From Floccularia luteovirens (Eukaryota > Basidiomycota > Agaricomycetes > Agaricales > Squamanitaceae), in contig VSJF01000007.1 of the NCBI GenBank assembly GCA_009739215.1, forward strand, positions 1,426,001 through 1,490,000: a stretch of 64,000 nucleotides of DNA, read 5' to 3'. The translations under genes were made by a program, and so were the position numbers. This document shows positions 1 to 14,100 of the stretch, piece after piece. The notes under the pieces are model-generated. The model saw only the letters and a list, made by a program, of their open reading frames with translations. It had not been told where the DNA came from and did no database searches. Position 1 is the first letter of the stretch, and every line of letters begins with the position of its first letter.

Positions 1-749
1 TATCACCAATAAAATCCACTGCATGAAGATGTTATCGGGTATACGAGCTCATACAGGATGCCTTGCTTACAAGTCACAGCAACAAGACCACCAACGAAAG
101 GACCCCGTCGGGTCTTCCCGCAATTCTGGGCGTAGGCGAAATACCAAGGTAGACCGTTGGCCTTGCAGATATTCGCCGAAGCCACGACACATGCTACGTA
201 TGCAACCCCAAAGAAAAATGCGAGAGAAAATCCTCCCAGACGAGCTCTGCTCCCTGGAGGAAAAATTCTCGCGATAGAAAGAGCCAGAGACATGCGCGAT
301 AACCTTGTTTAAATTTAGATCATTGGAATGATGCTTCTCATAGCTATTTTCCTACCAGATTATTGTGAAATGCATGAGGGATCCCAGCCAAAATGAATAA
401 AAGGGGCTAGTTCTCAACTTCCTGGTTGGATCGTTAACTTTAAGGCTCAAAAGTCAGCTCCCCATGTAAAAAGTTATTGTCATAGTGGATGCATACAGTT
501 CTGGTGTAATCGGAGCCACAATGCCACAAGATAAGTGATGTCCATACCGAAAGGGATAATTACTATGTAATCATCCCACCAAAGTTTCCTTTGGAGGAAC
601 CTATGGATGAAGCGGAACAGAGTTGCGTTGAGTGCAACAACATGTAGAACCGTGATGCAAACTAAAAGAATTGATTAGAAGGAGGTAATAAGTCGAGTTG
701 AAACTAGTATACCTTTCCAAGTTAATTGGCTCTGTGGGGGAAGTGGCAT
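1..749 (-). CDS. Seven-TM integral membrane protein, 3' part off the left edge
   Basis: I recognise the general look of an uncharacterised basidiomycete 7-TM family with no known function. The start at 749 opens a 37-base exon (MPLPPQSQLTWK). It splices at 662-712 to an exon at 497-661 that encodes a hydrophobic helix, the motif LWWDDYIVIIP and then LVALWLRLHQN. The exon ending near position 70 carries SRMSLALSIARIFPPGSRAR followed by a strongly hydrophobic helix and FVGGLVAVT. A GTAAGC donor there leads through a short intron to LDFIGD at the left edge. An exon between about 370 and 440 encoding a hydrophobic FYSFWLGSL segment probably lies between these two parts, but I could not close its upstream phase, so the middle of the model is approximate. 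A single-base deletion or a missed exon could explain that. Confidence 0.55.
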
Positions 750-1582
750 TGATAAATTGTGGTATGCTATAGGTGTGGAGTTTCTTGATTTATATGTTAG
801 GTAGCGGCAACGGAATTATAAATGTCAATTTAGTCAGAAGCATGAGGGGAATAATACCGTGTGAAGATGAATCCCTGGAACGATGCAGTTCACCGAGTTG
901 GCAGTGAGTTCCAAGGGCGACAACTATACACTCGATGATACTGCACCCGATAACCCTGTAACACATTTCTACTAAACCATACATGATGGTTCTCATTAAA
1001 TTGTAAACAATGCACATAGCTAATAGTAGCAAATGCGGTTGGTGGATGTAGTTGTGAAGCGGAGATTATTTTGTGTGGTACTCTCTTGCTTTGTACCACT
1101 TCTAAATAGATCATAATTCGGCGGAGTTCGAAGATGACCAGGGATATCATATCTATGACTTTCCGCTGTCCTATTTCGCAGCTAGGCTTGAATGGGTGGC
1201 AACCATGGATTCGTGTTCCTTACAATGTGCTAGGACAAGTGTTGAAAACAACGACCGATCGTACCATTCTCGAGGGCCAGCGCGACAGCTTACAAAGAGA
1301 CCGTAAATGGTATTTCTACTGTCGCGGAAGCCATCGAAAAGTCCATGATATGACGTTTGATCGTTCGTGAGAGGCGTAGTTACAGTGCGACCAACGACTT
1401 TTGTATAGAATAAATTAACTCGTTATTGCTTTGTCGTGCCGGAAGTTCAAGGAAACATGGAGCTCTGGCAAGGAAACGAGGTCAGGTTAGCAACCTGCTA
1501 TGTTTGCTAAATGTAATTCTTCAGGAACTATTTCATAGTAAGGGTGGTCAAAAAATGACATACCAAGGAAAGGAACATTCAT
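750..1582. other. Intergenic region, no supported gene
   Basis: This stretch separates the left-edge membrane protein (start at 749, minus) from the 3' end of the POF1-like gene. The open frames here are under 90 codons, overlap one another on both strands, lack recognisable domains and show no consistent splice structure. It probably holds the promoter of the membrane protein and the 3' UTR of the POF1-like gene. Confidence 0.5.
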
Positions 1583-2578
1583 TCATGAACGATCAATGTA
1601 CAGCTTTTCATTGTTTATGTATTCCGCAACACGCCCTGTCACCCATTTCCTCCACATCTCGTCTTGTTCTGTCATTGGCTGTCCAATGGCACCACGCACG
1701 GCACTTGAACTATACTTGCTTTCATCATCTCCGATGTCAATAAATACAACACGTTCCGAGTTGATGAACTCCTGTGCCAGAGAAGGTAGTTTCTTCTCAG
1801 CATCCCGTGTTTCCACCAGTGCATCACTCTTCGTTGCGAGTTGTGGTGAGACACGTCGGGCACAAATTATGAATGAATCATCACCATTGGGGGATGGAGA
1901 CAAGAATTTGCGCAAGGATTTCATCATATCAGATTCAGAGCCATAGTATTTAAGCGAAAAAAGACGTTCAAGCGTGTCGAACCCGACAAGAAAAGTGAGT
2001 TGCACATCTGGTGCTGGTGTAATAGTAGATAGGGCTGTGAATCTGTCTTTCAAATAAAGTTGTAGTTTAGAGGATTTGGCGACAAAAGTTGGCTCGTCAG
2101 TGATAGCAATGGCAATATTTGCATTGGAGGAATCCGAGCCTGATTGATGTTGTATTACATCCTCCACAAAAAGAGCCATCATCTCCAAACGTTGCAGATA
2201 AGTTGCGTCCCAAGGTTTCAGTGTTTTATCAGCGTTTTTGACTGACAACAATAGAAGTCTGGCGTCGTAGTTATTAGTCCCACCATCTTTGTATATTGGC
2301 CTGTGAGAACGAGCAATTGCAAGATGGGCCAAAGTTGGTGGATTATAGGATGAATCAAGAACGGATATTCTCAAAGGTGACTTGGCCGTAGATTTTCCGG
2401 TCGGAGGGTGGGGTGGAAATGGCCATTGTTTATGTGATGCATATACCAACTCAACAGGAGGGTTGGATAGACCTTGTTGCAAACGAAGAAGTAGATGTTT
2501 GGTCGTAGAACTCAAGAGAGGTTTCATATCAGAGTTTTGGAGGAGATCGGGAGAGCAGAATACGGGTTCGGATGACAT
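1583..2578 (-). CDS. POF1: POF1-like nicotinamide mononucleotide adenylyltransferase
   Basis: This single-exon gene encodes 331 residues of the cytidylyltransferase-like nucleotidyltransferase fold. Yeast Pof1 is the closest family I recognise; it transfers AMP from ATP to nicotinamide mononucleotide in NAD synthesis or salvage. The signature VLDSSYNPPTLAHLAIA near residues 73-89 is the first ATP-binding motif, (N/S)xxPxxxAH. The segment KYSSSAVRGAIG near residues 289-300 fits the second motif, ISSTxxR. The start at 2578 is the first ATG and is followed directly by a normal-length protein. The gene is divergent from DBP5 across a 268-base shared promoter. It has no introns, unlike nearly every other gene here, and no frame break. 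NMNAT versus a related adenylyltransferase cannot be settled from motifs alone. Confidence 0.8.
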   Translation of the reverse strand: MSSEPVFCSPDLLQNSDMKPLLSSTTKHLLLRLQQGLSNPPVELVYASHKQWPFPPHPPTGKSTAKSPLRISVLDSSYNPPTLAHLAIARSHRPIYKDGGTNNYDARLLLLSVKNADKTLKPWDATYLQRLEMMALFVEDVIQHQSGSDSSNANIAIAITDEPTFVAKSSKLQLYLKDRFTALSTITPAPDVQLTFLVGFDTLERLFSLKYYGSESDMMKSLRKFLSPSPNGDDSFIICARRVSPQLATKSDALVETRDAEKKLPSLAQEFINSERVVFIDIGDDESKYSSSAVRGAIGQPMTEQDEMWRKWVTGRVAEYINNEKLYIDRS

Positions 2579-2846
2579 GGCCTGAAAATCTATGGGTAAG
2601 ATTCGCCTGCCGTAATGAGTCTAGGCGTGTTCGATGCCGAGTGAAGAAATTGAATGAGATTTGTGATAAATTTGGGTGTTCAACCAATCATTTATACAGC
2701 CTGAACGCAAGGATATGCGGGTAGTAGTTGGCGTTGAAGTTGTTTTCGTAATGAAACTTTAAGCGGATTAGGCAACTGATCGTGATGCTGATTAAATAAG
2801 ACAAATCACTCAAGATTTCGTTTTCAATCTCTCAATTTAACCTGTC

Positions 2847-4820
2847 ATGGCATCCATGGAGAAGGACGCAGACGGTTTCTACACTCCAGGTATGTCACTT
2901 ATGCGATATTACGTTTCTCTGTCTGACAACATCTTGTGCATCTGTCAAGTTGCAGCCACAAAAACAGCAAAACCTGCCGAAAGTAAGGACGAGGAACTAA
3001 CTACACCTGCGCCAAGTACGTGCATATTTTCATCATTCCAACAGCTTATGAATTTGATCGTTTGTAGATGTCAATAGCGATCTCATCAAGTCGACTTTCG
3101 AAGTCACGGTGCGCGATATTTGTAAATAACGTTGAGAGTAAATGCGAAATATCTATTCTTCGCGTACAGGTCACTCTCGCGGACCAGCAATTGGATATAA
3201 ACTCACCGCTGTATAGCGTCAAGACATTTGAAGAACTTGGACTGTACGTCTCTCGACACTTCTCAATTATTTAATGTCATAGATTCTGTAGGCACCAAGA
3301 TCTCCTCAAAGGCATTTATGACATGGGATTTTCAAAACCATCAAAGATACAAGAGCGTGCTCTCCCGTTGCTTCTGGCAAACCCGTATGTTATGAAACTG
3401 CTGAATTTTAGTTTCGTAGACTGTAATATATTGTCTTAGGCCCACGAATATGATCGGACAATCTCAATCTGGGACTGGTAAAACAGCTGCTTTCGTCCTG
3501 ACAATGCTTAGTAGGGTGGACTTCTCAGTCCATAAACCACAGGTATACGTTATCAAAGCGCATATATTGACAATTACTCAAGAATTTAAGGCGCTCTGTC
3601 TGGCACCTTCTCGTGAGCTTGCGCGACAAATAATGTCTGTCGTCGTTGCTATGGGGAAGTTCACTTCTGTACAGACAGAATATGCTATCAAAGAGAATCT
3701 GCCTCGTAATGCTACAAACGTTACTGCTCAGATAATCGTAGGAACACCGGGAACGATGTTTGATCTTATACGAAGAAAGGTGTGCAATGATATGTTGTAT
3801 TTATGAACACAGGTCTCAAAAATTGTTAACTTAAGGTGATCGATAGTAGTGAAGTCAAAGTTTTCGTACTTGATGAAGCAGATAATATGCTGGATCAGGA
3901 TGGCTTGGCGGTCCAAACTTTACGAGTTAAGAAGTATGTCGTTATCTGCTATACGTACTGGCTTCCTGACTGATATTTATCTCAGCCTACTTCCGAAAGG
4001 CAAACACGTCCAGATAATTCTCTTTTCCGCTACATTTCCGGACCACGTCCGCTCATTTGCATCCAACTTCGCCCCGAACGCAAATAAGATTGAACTGCAA
4101 AAAGAGGAACTCAGCGTGGATAGTATCCGGCAGTTCTACATGGATTGTAGAGACGAGGAGCACAAATATGACATCTTAGTCAACCTTTACTCGCTTCTGA
4201 CGATTGGTCAGAGTATCATTTTCTGTCAAGTCCGTTTTTATTGTCAGTATTACAGTTCTTATTTCGCTCATAAATGTCCAGCATCGACATACTGCGGATA
4301 GAATATCGCAAAGAATGACTGCGGAAGGCCACAAGGTAGCTTCACTCCACGGAGCGAAGGACGCGGCAGAACGTGATGCTATTATTGACAATTTCCGTGA
4401 GGGACGTGAGAAGGTGAGAATAATTACCCCATAAGAAAAGCATCTTCTGAAAGTTTTCACTAAAGGTCCTAATCACGACGAACGTTGTCGCACGTGGAAT
4501 TGATATTTTACAAGTGAACATGGTTGTTAATTATGATCTTCCCCTCATGAATGAACGGATCAAAGGAGCGGACGAGCGGCCTGACATAGAAACTTATATT
4601 CATCGTATCGGTAAATCTATGTCGACATCAGTGCGCATGTGTTCACTGATTCGTTGATTATCCAGGTCGAACAGGGCGTTTTGGACGCAAGGGTATTTCT
4701 ATCAACTTCGTCCATGACAAAAAGACATGGCTACAGATGGAACAAATCGAGAAGGCCTTAGGGAAAAAAATTATCAGGATTGAGACTAATGACATAGAAG
4801 AAATGGAAGAGGTAAGCTGA
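2847..4820 (+). CDS. DBP5: DEAD-box RNA helicase DBP5 (mRNA export)
   Basis: Twelve exons give 458 residues: 2847-2889, 2956-3015, 3068-3108, 3170-3243, 3292-3384, 3440-3542, 3591-3779, 3836-3933, 3986-4229, 4282-4413, 4466-4610 and 4666-4820. All junctions are GT-AG and keep the frame. The Q-motif region ([13 protein letters not shown]), Walker A (SQSGTGKT), motif II (LDEADNMLD), motif III (SAT) and motif VI (HRIGRTGR) are all present. The DEAD-box sequence [15 protein letters not shown] and the tail are typical of Dbp5/DDX19, the ATPase that remodels mRNPs at the cytoplasmic face of the nuclear pore with Gle1. Length matches the family (about 460-480). The gene ends 292 bases from the convergent FAS gene. 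No frame disturbance is seen, which is useful as a control for the breaks found in FAS. Confidence 0.93.
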
Positions 4821-5112
4821 TCTATGACAGGCGAATCTTCGGAGGCTCATACTCCAATTTTAGAAAATGAAGAAGGCATTGAAGTGAACGGTGTGGATGA
4901 TGATATTACCCTCATCACTAACCTTCCTTTCTATGTGCATGATAATATTTATATAATCGATTTGAAGAAATGCACGCGTGTGATCTGAATAAAGCAGTGA
5001 AAAAGAATTGAATTTTACTATGTAGTATAGTGGGTTTCTAATGAACAAGTCAGGAATTACTGGGTATGCTAAGTGTGGATGGTCTATGTAAATGAATGCA
5101 AAGCAGAACTGA

Positions 5113-8100
5113 TTATGACGACTGAGCGAAAGCGATAGCAACGTTCTGTCAAACATTGTTAGGCAAATAGAACCCACAATATCTTGGGAAAAAACTGACC
5201 TCTGAATGACTGAGTGAAACTAACACTTTTGAAATCCCCTTTGCATTTGCTTTAGCTCGAGCCTCTCCGTGAAGATGTACTGTGGGCACGCCGGTCTCTG
5301 GGTGGTTAAGGATCTCAATGTCTTTCATGGCAGCTGCGGCTCCCTGGGACTTGACTCCGAGGGATTTGAAAACCGCTTCTTTGCCTACCCAACGAGCTGC
5401 GAACGATGAAGGAGGGGATGGTTGCGCTTGACAGTATGCGATCTCAGCCTCGGTGAAGTTTCGCTCAACGAATGTTAGGTTATGCGAGGGTACGGCAGAA
5501 ATGAGTTCTAACACCGAATGAGTACAACGGTGGATACCTTCACAACAGAGAACAAACCTTGATCTACTCCAACGCCTGATGCTGCGCTAGAAGCCGCAAA
5601 GATGTCCGTGACGGTCTTCACATTGGAAGTGTCTAGAGGTGCTTCGGTGGTCAATTTGCCCCTGAAAGAATATTCGCCCGTCTTGGAATCGTATGTTGCT
5701 CGGGCCAGAGAGTTCAAGAGTACACTGCCTTCCATGTCACCCAGATATGGCGGGTGTTCTTTAATTTTGACAAGAGTGTTCTTAATCATCATGTCACTCA
5801 TAGCCTTGTACGACTGTAGAGCACGCGAGCGGTTGCGTAGTTTGTATTGCTCATAGTAGGAGGGCTCAAGGCAACCAAAGAGATATCGGGGGTGAACGAT
5901 CATTGCTGTTCCTCCCACCTGACCGAAGCCGAATGATGACTAGTAAGGGTTATTAGAATAGAGTATATGATCCAGAACAAAGAAAACATACCATAACTCC
6001 AGCACGGATGCCGTCGGTGTGAAGAGTCTTGGAAGGGAACATGAGGAAGCGACGATCTTGGAAGTGAGAATCGATGTTACTGTATAAAATGAGCACACTA
6101 GCTATGTTGGCACAATATTGTTGACTTACTCGCTATTACGGTTACCAGGAATAATTCCAGAGCCAACTGTTTGCAGAAGGCCGGCCATTTGCCATGCGGC
6201 TGCTCCTCCCTTTGCATGTCCCAGGAGCCATTTTTGCGCCATAATCGGTACAGCATTTCCGGGAGTACGAGATATTGTTGTGAAGATATCGTTCCAAATA
6301 CGGGTCTCATTTTCCTCCTGTAAAAACATGATCAGCATCCAGACCGGAATATATCATAAAAATAATTGTTACATTAGCGCTAGTACTTGTACCATGGATT
6401 GAAAGAACTCCAACGTCATCAGCAGTGAGACCCCAAACCGCAAGTGCTCTGCGAAGTGGGGCAACACGGGGGTCACTTCCCTCGAGCATACCATACATAG
6501 CGAGGGCGTCTTTCTCCTGTTGACGTGCTTCTTTTTCTAGGTTCGAAACTCTCGTGGTCAAATAGTCGTCAGGAATTTGCTCTCCTTGAGATTTACGGAA
6601 CTCTACTTCTTCCTGAAGTTGATCGTGTTCGTGAGATAGCCATTGCGAGATTTGGGTACGTCGGAAAGTTAATTGGCGTGAACGGTAACCTATGTCTAAT
6701 ATGGGTAGTGGATGTTTGGATGCAACCTCCCTGGCAATCGAGAGTGCTCCACGTCCAGGAGCTGGAACTGAACGGCCCGCTTTATCACTACAATTTCATC
6801 AAATAAGTGGTCTGGTGTAGATGCAAAATGAAGCAAACGCACGTGGATGTTGAAGTGAAGGCAAGGATTCCTCGGATAGGAGCACCGATTTCCAAAGCTG
6901 TTTTCGCGCTCATGACAATGTGTACACCAGTTCCCTATATGACGATGAGAAAGCATAAAATGATATACTTAAAAATGGGTCTACCTGAGATTCCATGAAC
7001 TAAAGCACGAAATGAGATACGCCCACTTGTAAATATAACGTGAAGTACTTACCCCTGCACGGGAAGAAGTTGCCGGACGCGACATTTCAGTAGGTTCACG
7101 TCCCATGGCGAATTCCGTCTCGGCGTTGCTGGTAGCTTTCATGTTTGCGAACTCATATGACCCTTCTTCAGAAAGGTCGTCGAATCCACCAGCTATCATC
7201 ACTTTAGCTTTGCCAGACAGGATACAATCAGATGCAATTTCTAGTGATTGGAGGGCGGTTGCACTGATGATAACTGTTAGTGAGGAAAAAAAAAGAAATA
7301 CTCTTCAACCCACCATGCTCCGACAGGAATTTTAACAGGTCCACTGGACGACATGAGGAGCAGGTTGACCCAACCAGCGGTTGTGTTGATGAAACTGGAA
7401 ACAAAGGTGAGATAAGAAATTCAAAGCTGCAGCTTGGACTTACGTTTCTTGGAGTATATCGTTCTGTACTTGACGTTCGTCACGACGGTCTTTGAACATC
7501 TGGGACAAACTCTCCACACCACCCATTCCACTACCAAGGGATGTTCCAACTTCGGAAGGATGGATATATTTGTATAATTCGTATGGATCTGTGATACCAG
7601 ACATATTCAACGCTTCGGCGGTACACACCAATGCCCAGAGGGTGCAACGATCAGTTTGTGCAATGATATCCTCGGGTATACCATAACGGCCTGCATCCCA
7701 ACCTGTTGGGATCTGGCCGGCGACTGTGCGACTGAACTGGAATGCTTTTGGAACGAATACGCAGGCGCCTTTCTTGAACTTGGCGAACCATTGACCGCCT
7801 TCGCCAGACCAGATATCGCATTTCTCTCCATGCTGTAGTTTGTATTTTTGGGCTTCAGAATCAGAAACTTCTATCGGCTCGAGATCGTGTGTCAGCTCGA
7901 TTTCTTGGTTGAACACTTTCTTGTTAGGGTCGTATCCGCGGAAGAGCTCAGGTTCTGAGTCAATATGGATTAGTGATATCAGACAGATGCGGAATACTTG
8001 GGACTTACCAATGAGACGAATTCCGGAATGTGTTAATATGTCTTTTTCGAAACGTCCTTTGACATCTTTATCGTCAACAGGCTCACTTGTTTTGCTGTCT

Positions 8101-11100
8101 ACCCATCCCACATATAACGAACCATCCTTCAAGCGTCCATCGAAGTGCTTTATAAAGCCCATCATCCAGGCCATCTCAATGCATCCTTCAATTGTAAGTT
8201 CTCCTCTAGCTTCCATTTCCCAGCGAGTCCTAGAGCTTCCCCATGGACCAACTTCTGCGAATCCAGTGATGACAATGACCTTCTCGAGATCGATCATGTT
8301 ACGGAGATGTGAGACGTCTTTGAGCGATTGTTGAGATTCGAGCACGGGGAATTCATATCTGAAGTTAGCTCGTGGCAAGACATTAACAGCCTGGAGCAGG
8401 CGTTCTGCTTCGACACCATTTATAACTTTGTATTCGGCAGAATTATCACGAGCAATTGCACGGCGGAGGTCGGCTTTCTTGAGAAGACTCAACCGTATAC
8501 GAGTTGTAATGTCTGCAAGGTCTGGAAGACGATCCATACCTCCATTGAGATCGGCCCAAATTGGTTCAACTTGTGTTATGCTAAACAAGAGGGGGTGCAT
8601 GAGGCCAAGAATATTGAAGGCCATTTCTTTAGCAGAGAACGTTCGGACACCATAGCTTTCTAATTCATGAGCGACGATGTTGGTAGGACCCATAAGACCT
8701 GTTCCTCGAGTCCAGCTGTAACAGAGTGGATTAATATTTATTCTATACTCTTCAGAATTTTAAGCTCACCCAATAACAGCACCTGCAAGACACAAATATT
8801 CTCCCCAACTCTCAGAAGCCCATCTCTGGAATAAGGTCTCTAAAGATATCTTCGATTCGGAGTATAGACCGTCGTTACCAAACAGACCATGGTTAGGTGA
8901 AAGAGGTAGGATAACTTGAGTGGGACGTGTTACGAAGTGACGGCTAGCTTTCTTCGTCTTCACCTGCACCAAGGATACGTAAGAGATTAACAAGCATCAT
9001 GCGGTGAGCGAGCTCGGATCTGTCATCCAATCCGTCAATCTCGCGACCGTTTTCTGGGATACCAGCGAAAGGAAGGATATAGTCCAAATCCATTCCAAGA
9101 TTAGCATAAATATAATCGACAAGTGCCTCAACGTCTTGCTTAGATGCTTGGTTGAAAGGTACAACAGTAAGTGCAGATCCTCTGCTACCGAAAGTTTGGA
9201 AGATCGATTGGTAGTATTCCACCGTTTTGCGGTTATAGCTTGAAGTTGTAATAATGACATGTGCGCCCCCCGAAAGCAGGCCCTTGACGACTTCAACTCC
9301 GATAGATCCTTTGCCAACACCAGTAAGGAGGGCGTTTTTGTCTTGGAAGGTGGTTCCAGATGTGGCGATTTCATGTAGAATGTCGAGGTAAACTCCGGTG
9401 AGGTTGCTGCTGTACTCCCAGTTGTTCCCGACTTTTCTTTTGAGGTGTAGCAAGGGAATCTTGTCAGCTGAGACGGAAGTAATACCAGGAACTTGAGGAC
9501 GGAGGAATTGGGATGATGAACGACGGCTTCGGGTGCCGACACGTGGTCGATTTTCAGGAGTCTTGTGTAGAGAGCGCACCACACCTTCATACAAAGCCTT
9601 GATACGGTTCTTTTGATCTTGATTAATTTCAGGAAGGGACTTGACGACTGTCCAGAGCTTCAGAACATCATCTTGGACTTTCTGGATATTCACTGCTCCT
9701 GAAACAGTATCACCGCTAGCCATCTCCTCAACGTACGCCTCTAATTTGCGGACATTCTCGCGAACAACTTCAGAATAAACGATCTCTCCTTTCGCTGTCA
9801 CCTCTGTATGGGGAGCTGTAGGAAATGTAACTAATAAAAAGGGTTTAGTGAGAATATCTGACCAATTAACATTCGAAGACGTACCATCTTTGTATACTGG
9901 TGGCTTGCCGATTACGGCACGAGTGTTATCAATAAGCTGCTGGCCGAAGTCTTTGGCCAGCTTGTAGGTGTCTCCTTTCGAAGGATCACAACGGTCAATG
10001 TAGTATTGCATATATTCGATCATTTCTGGGTCCGCCCTGTTCATAAGAGCAATGCATCGAGCAGTGATTTCGCGATCGACGGTCCTCAACCGGCCGAAAA
10101 GAATGTCGTAGAACATGAGAAGAGCGTCTTGACGAACCCAGTTCCAAGATGAATCGAAGTGACGGGCCTTGAGGGGATCGAATTTGGGTTGAATACCTTC
10201 GATATATGAGTCGCCGTGTTCACGAGTAATACTATCCAGTTTGGCTTGTAATGCTTCATTGTTAGCTTTCTCGCGATCGAAAGCTGTTTCGCCTGCACGA
10301 GAGTCACGATTGAGATAACGCATATATAACTCGACATGTTGAGCGGCAAACTTCTGCTGTTCAGCCTGGAATTTTAGGAACTCTTCGCTGTTAATAACTG
10401 CTCCTCCTCCGCCTCCACCGCCTGAGCCACCTGCACCAGGAGCGGACAATGAAATACCAGAACGCTGAGCATATATCGCGACAACACCATCGAGCCAAGC
10501 CTTTGCTTCAGCTTCGGATGCGAGACGTTTGGGGGGTTCGAGGGTTGTAGCTAGAAGGAGGACACCATCGGCACGGGAAGGTCCAAGACCCCAGCTCTTT
10601 GATAAATAAGACTTGATAGCGGAAGCATTGAAGCCACCAGGCATCTTACCACCGACCAGTCTAGAAATGAGACCAGTCGTGTATTTACCCAATGTACCAG
10701 GGAAACCAGAGCCGAGGGCAGAACCAAGCTCTTCCAAAGGTAATTCTTCTCCCTTCTCAGGAGCTGAGGCGAACTCTTGCTGGAGATCACCTAGGATCTC
10801 GTTTTGGAGGGTTGATTTCCCACCTACAAGGTCTTTTATAGATTTCGACATAGGAACTTCTTCGACCCGCTTCTTCAACTTTTGAGCAACAATGACGGAG
10901 AGTACGTCTAATGCTTTGATAGGTACGTCTTCAATACTGGCGGCAGGGCCAGACGCAGAAGCTGCAGGGGCAGCTGTAACGGGTGCAGGTGCAGCAGCAG
11001 GAGCTCCCGCTAAAGTAGTTGACTCTTCGGAAGTCGTTTCAGGAGCAGCAACTTCCGGCTCGTCTTCGTATTGATAATAGATATCTCTGACATTCTTCGC

Positions 11101-14100
11101 GTGGCATAAAATTATGCGGGATCTGCAGACCGAATCATCGCTGGTCTCATATTTGGCCTTGAGAGTACGTGTGGCCATTCCCGTCAAGGTTGGTGAAGGG
11201 CCTAACTCAATGAATCGCTCGAAGTTGTATTGGGTGAATAGTAGATCCTGTGTTTCGATCCAGCGTACGGGAGAGGCGAATTGGTAGGCAAGAAGTTCAA
11301 CCAAGATGATATATGCGAGTTTCTGACGGTTCTCAGCATCTTCCCAATTTTCTTCATCCCATTTTTTGAGAACCTTGTCAAGTTGGGGGGATGATGTACG
11401 GTCATAAATAAGTTGAACATAATCATGAGAAACGTCGAATGGTTTGGCGACAAGATTGGGAATATATTTGCCGATCAAAACCTCTGGAACAAGGTTGGCA
11501 GCAACAATTTTCTTTGAGAGATCTGCAAATGATTCAGTACATGGTTCGGTGATAGGATTTTGATATACACACATGCACGGAAGGGCATTACTCCTGCCCA
11601 CAAATAGCGGGAATGGAAAGGCACGTCGATACCAGGGAAGAGGGATAGTTGCAAAGCCACGTTCCAATTTGATATAGCCTTCGTTTTTCTGTTGCTCTTG
11701 CGAGCGTTCATGGCAAGAGTTGATAATATCTCCCAGCATCTCCTTTACTTTGTCGACAGTGTAGGTCTCAGTCAACTGGATAAGATAATTAATACAAGGA
11801 TCGTCGGACGTAACTTATGACATACTTTTGCAATATCCACTTTCTGCACTTTCAAGTAATTAAGCACATTCGTCATTGTTTGGAGAGCGATAAGTTCTCC
11901 AGCACAGACATATTGTTGTCCCTGCATTAAATATATTAGCATTGATCAATGTTTCGAGCTACTCGGAACATACCTCTACATTATAGTTAACAATTTCCAA
12001 TAGAGACCCGGTAAGAGCAGCAATCATATCAACCACCTCACGAAGGGCAGCATCACTGAAGGTCTTGGAAATGCGACTAGGGTTGACAGCACACATGGCA
12101 TAATTAGGAGCGGTTTTCAGAATCTCGCTCGACAGCGCGCTGCATGGTAATACCACGATAGAAGACAACGTCGACGAGAGCGGAAATACTGATATAATCA
12201 GCGATAGATGCTAGAGCAGAATATTCACCAAGAGAGTGTCCGGCAAATGCGCAATCCTTTTGAATGAATCCTTTAACGCGCATGTCTTCGAAAGCGGCTT
12301 TCTCTGTGACTACAAGTGCAATTTGGGCGAATTGAGTAGCAAACAATAAGCCAGCGGGATGGCTGAAGGTATATTTCGGAGTACGGGCATTGATATCAGC
12401 GAATAAAGGTAATGTCTTGACATGGCCATCCTTGTCCATAGTATCGTAGGTCATATCCATGTATCTTTGTCGGATGGCTTGACCTTTGATACCACCGAAA
12501 TGGATAGTCTTTTCCATCGGGTTATCCTTGACAATTTCGACAATGGAGAAGCCGTACACGGCAAGGAGATGCTCGTCGGCACCTTCCCACACAGCCCGAG
12601 CGGCTGGAGAACTGTTGTAAAGATCCATACCCATCCCAGCTTCCTGAGATCCTTGGCCGGTAAAGACATAGACCGTAGTAGGCTGAGCAACTTGAGCAGT
12701 TCCTTTCAGAACAACTTCTCCATTGCTGTTGCTTGTTTCAATACCAACAACGATGTTTCCATCGCACATACACGTATGCCGCAGCTTAACACTGAGCTCT
12801 TCTCCTGGAATAACCATGCCGACAAAGGAAACGTCATAGCTGATTAATAATTTGTCAGATTCAAGTACTTAACCTATATGCATCGACTTACGCAAGAACA
12901 CGGTCTGGATGACCTTGAGCAACAACATTCTCCACGTAGCGACGAGTAGCAGCACTAGACCATAAACCGTGCGTAATAGTAGCGGGAAGGGAAGCGTAAT
13001 CCGAGAAATATGGGTTAATATGAATAGGGTTATAGTCGCCCGAAATTTTGGAGTAAGGTTCGTTCGTGAGAGGGGCGTTAAACTTCGAAGCTCCGTCGAT
13101 GTTAGTAAACGTATAACCTCCATTAGGAAGAGGCGTTGGGACTCCTTGAGGAACACCATGTCGTTGTAGATAAGCAATAACGGGATTACCGAGGGAATCA
13201 TCCTGCTCGAATTCAACTGAACCAACTTTAACCAAAACTTTCAGCTGGTTGCGGACGAGGATGTCTCCAGAGACAGAAACGTTGCGATATTCGGTCTTGT
13301 TCTTGTAAGATACTTGTGATTGAACACGGAAAAGAAGTTGAGTGCCAGCAAGCAGAGGTGAGGATTCATTTTCCCATTCAAACCATTCTTTGGATTGAAG
13401 GACACCGACAGCAATATCGTCTTCCAAAGTGACAATATAATCAGGTTCTTCTGTAGTATCGAAAGTGTTTTCGAAATCGGTGAAGCGACCACGGTATAGG
13501 AAGGATGACACAACTTCAATGACTTTGGTGCCTTTACGGTAGACATGGCCTTTGACTTTAACAGCTTTACCGCTGTCTGTATTGATTACAGATACGATGG
13601 TGGCCTTAGCTTGGCAGACATCACCCGCCTGGAGTGGGTTTTCGCCCGGCATCATGCGGAAACCATTAGAAAGATGCACTAGTTTCAACAAGTCACCGTC
13701 AATGTTGGACGGGAAAATAGCTTTCATAATAGCCTGAAATTGAAGGAACATATCAGAATATGTGGTATCGATAGACTTAAAAAGCTCACCTGCCAGCCGG
13801 CAACAATAGAGAAATCCATAGGAGCTTGTACATTGTTTGACCGTACAGTCTTGAAAGATTCGCCCTGATTGCCAACCACAGCGCAAAATTGCTCCACGTC
13901 CTTTGCTTGAATAGTTACTTCGGGACCGATAAACGTTTCCCTGATATCAATCTCAGGAAGGGATGAATCGTCACCGTACCAAAGCTTCCAGTAGAATTCC
14001 TTGATACGCTTATTGCGACCCTTGACAATTTCATGGATAGGAGCGTAACCCTGCGAAGGTTTGTATTGGAAATTAAGTGAAAGTGGTACGGAAACTCCGC

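Noticed and set aside
8964..12106. Programmed +1 ribosomal frameshifting at the three FAS breaks, one of which reads TCC-TAA, similar to the antizyme site
   Set aside because: Three separate sites in one protein, differing in codon context and with no shared stimulator, plus similar breaks in VTC4 and SGD1, are better explained by sequence error.
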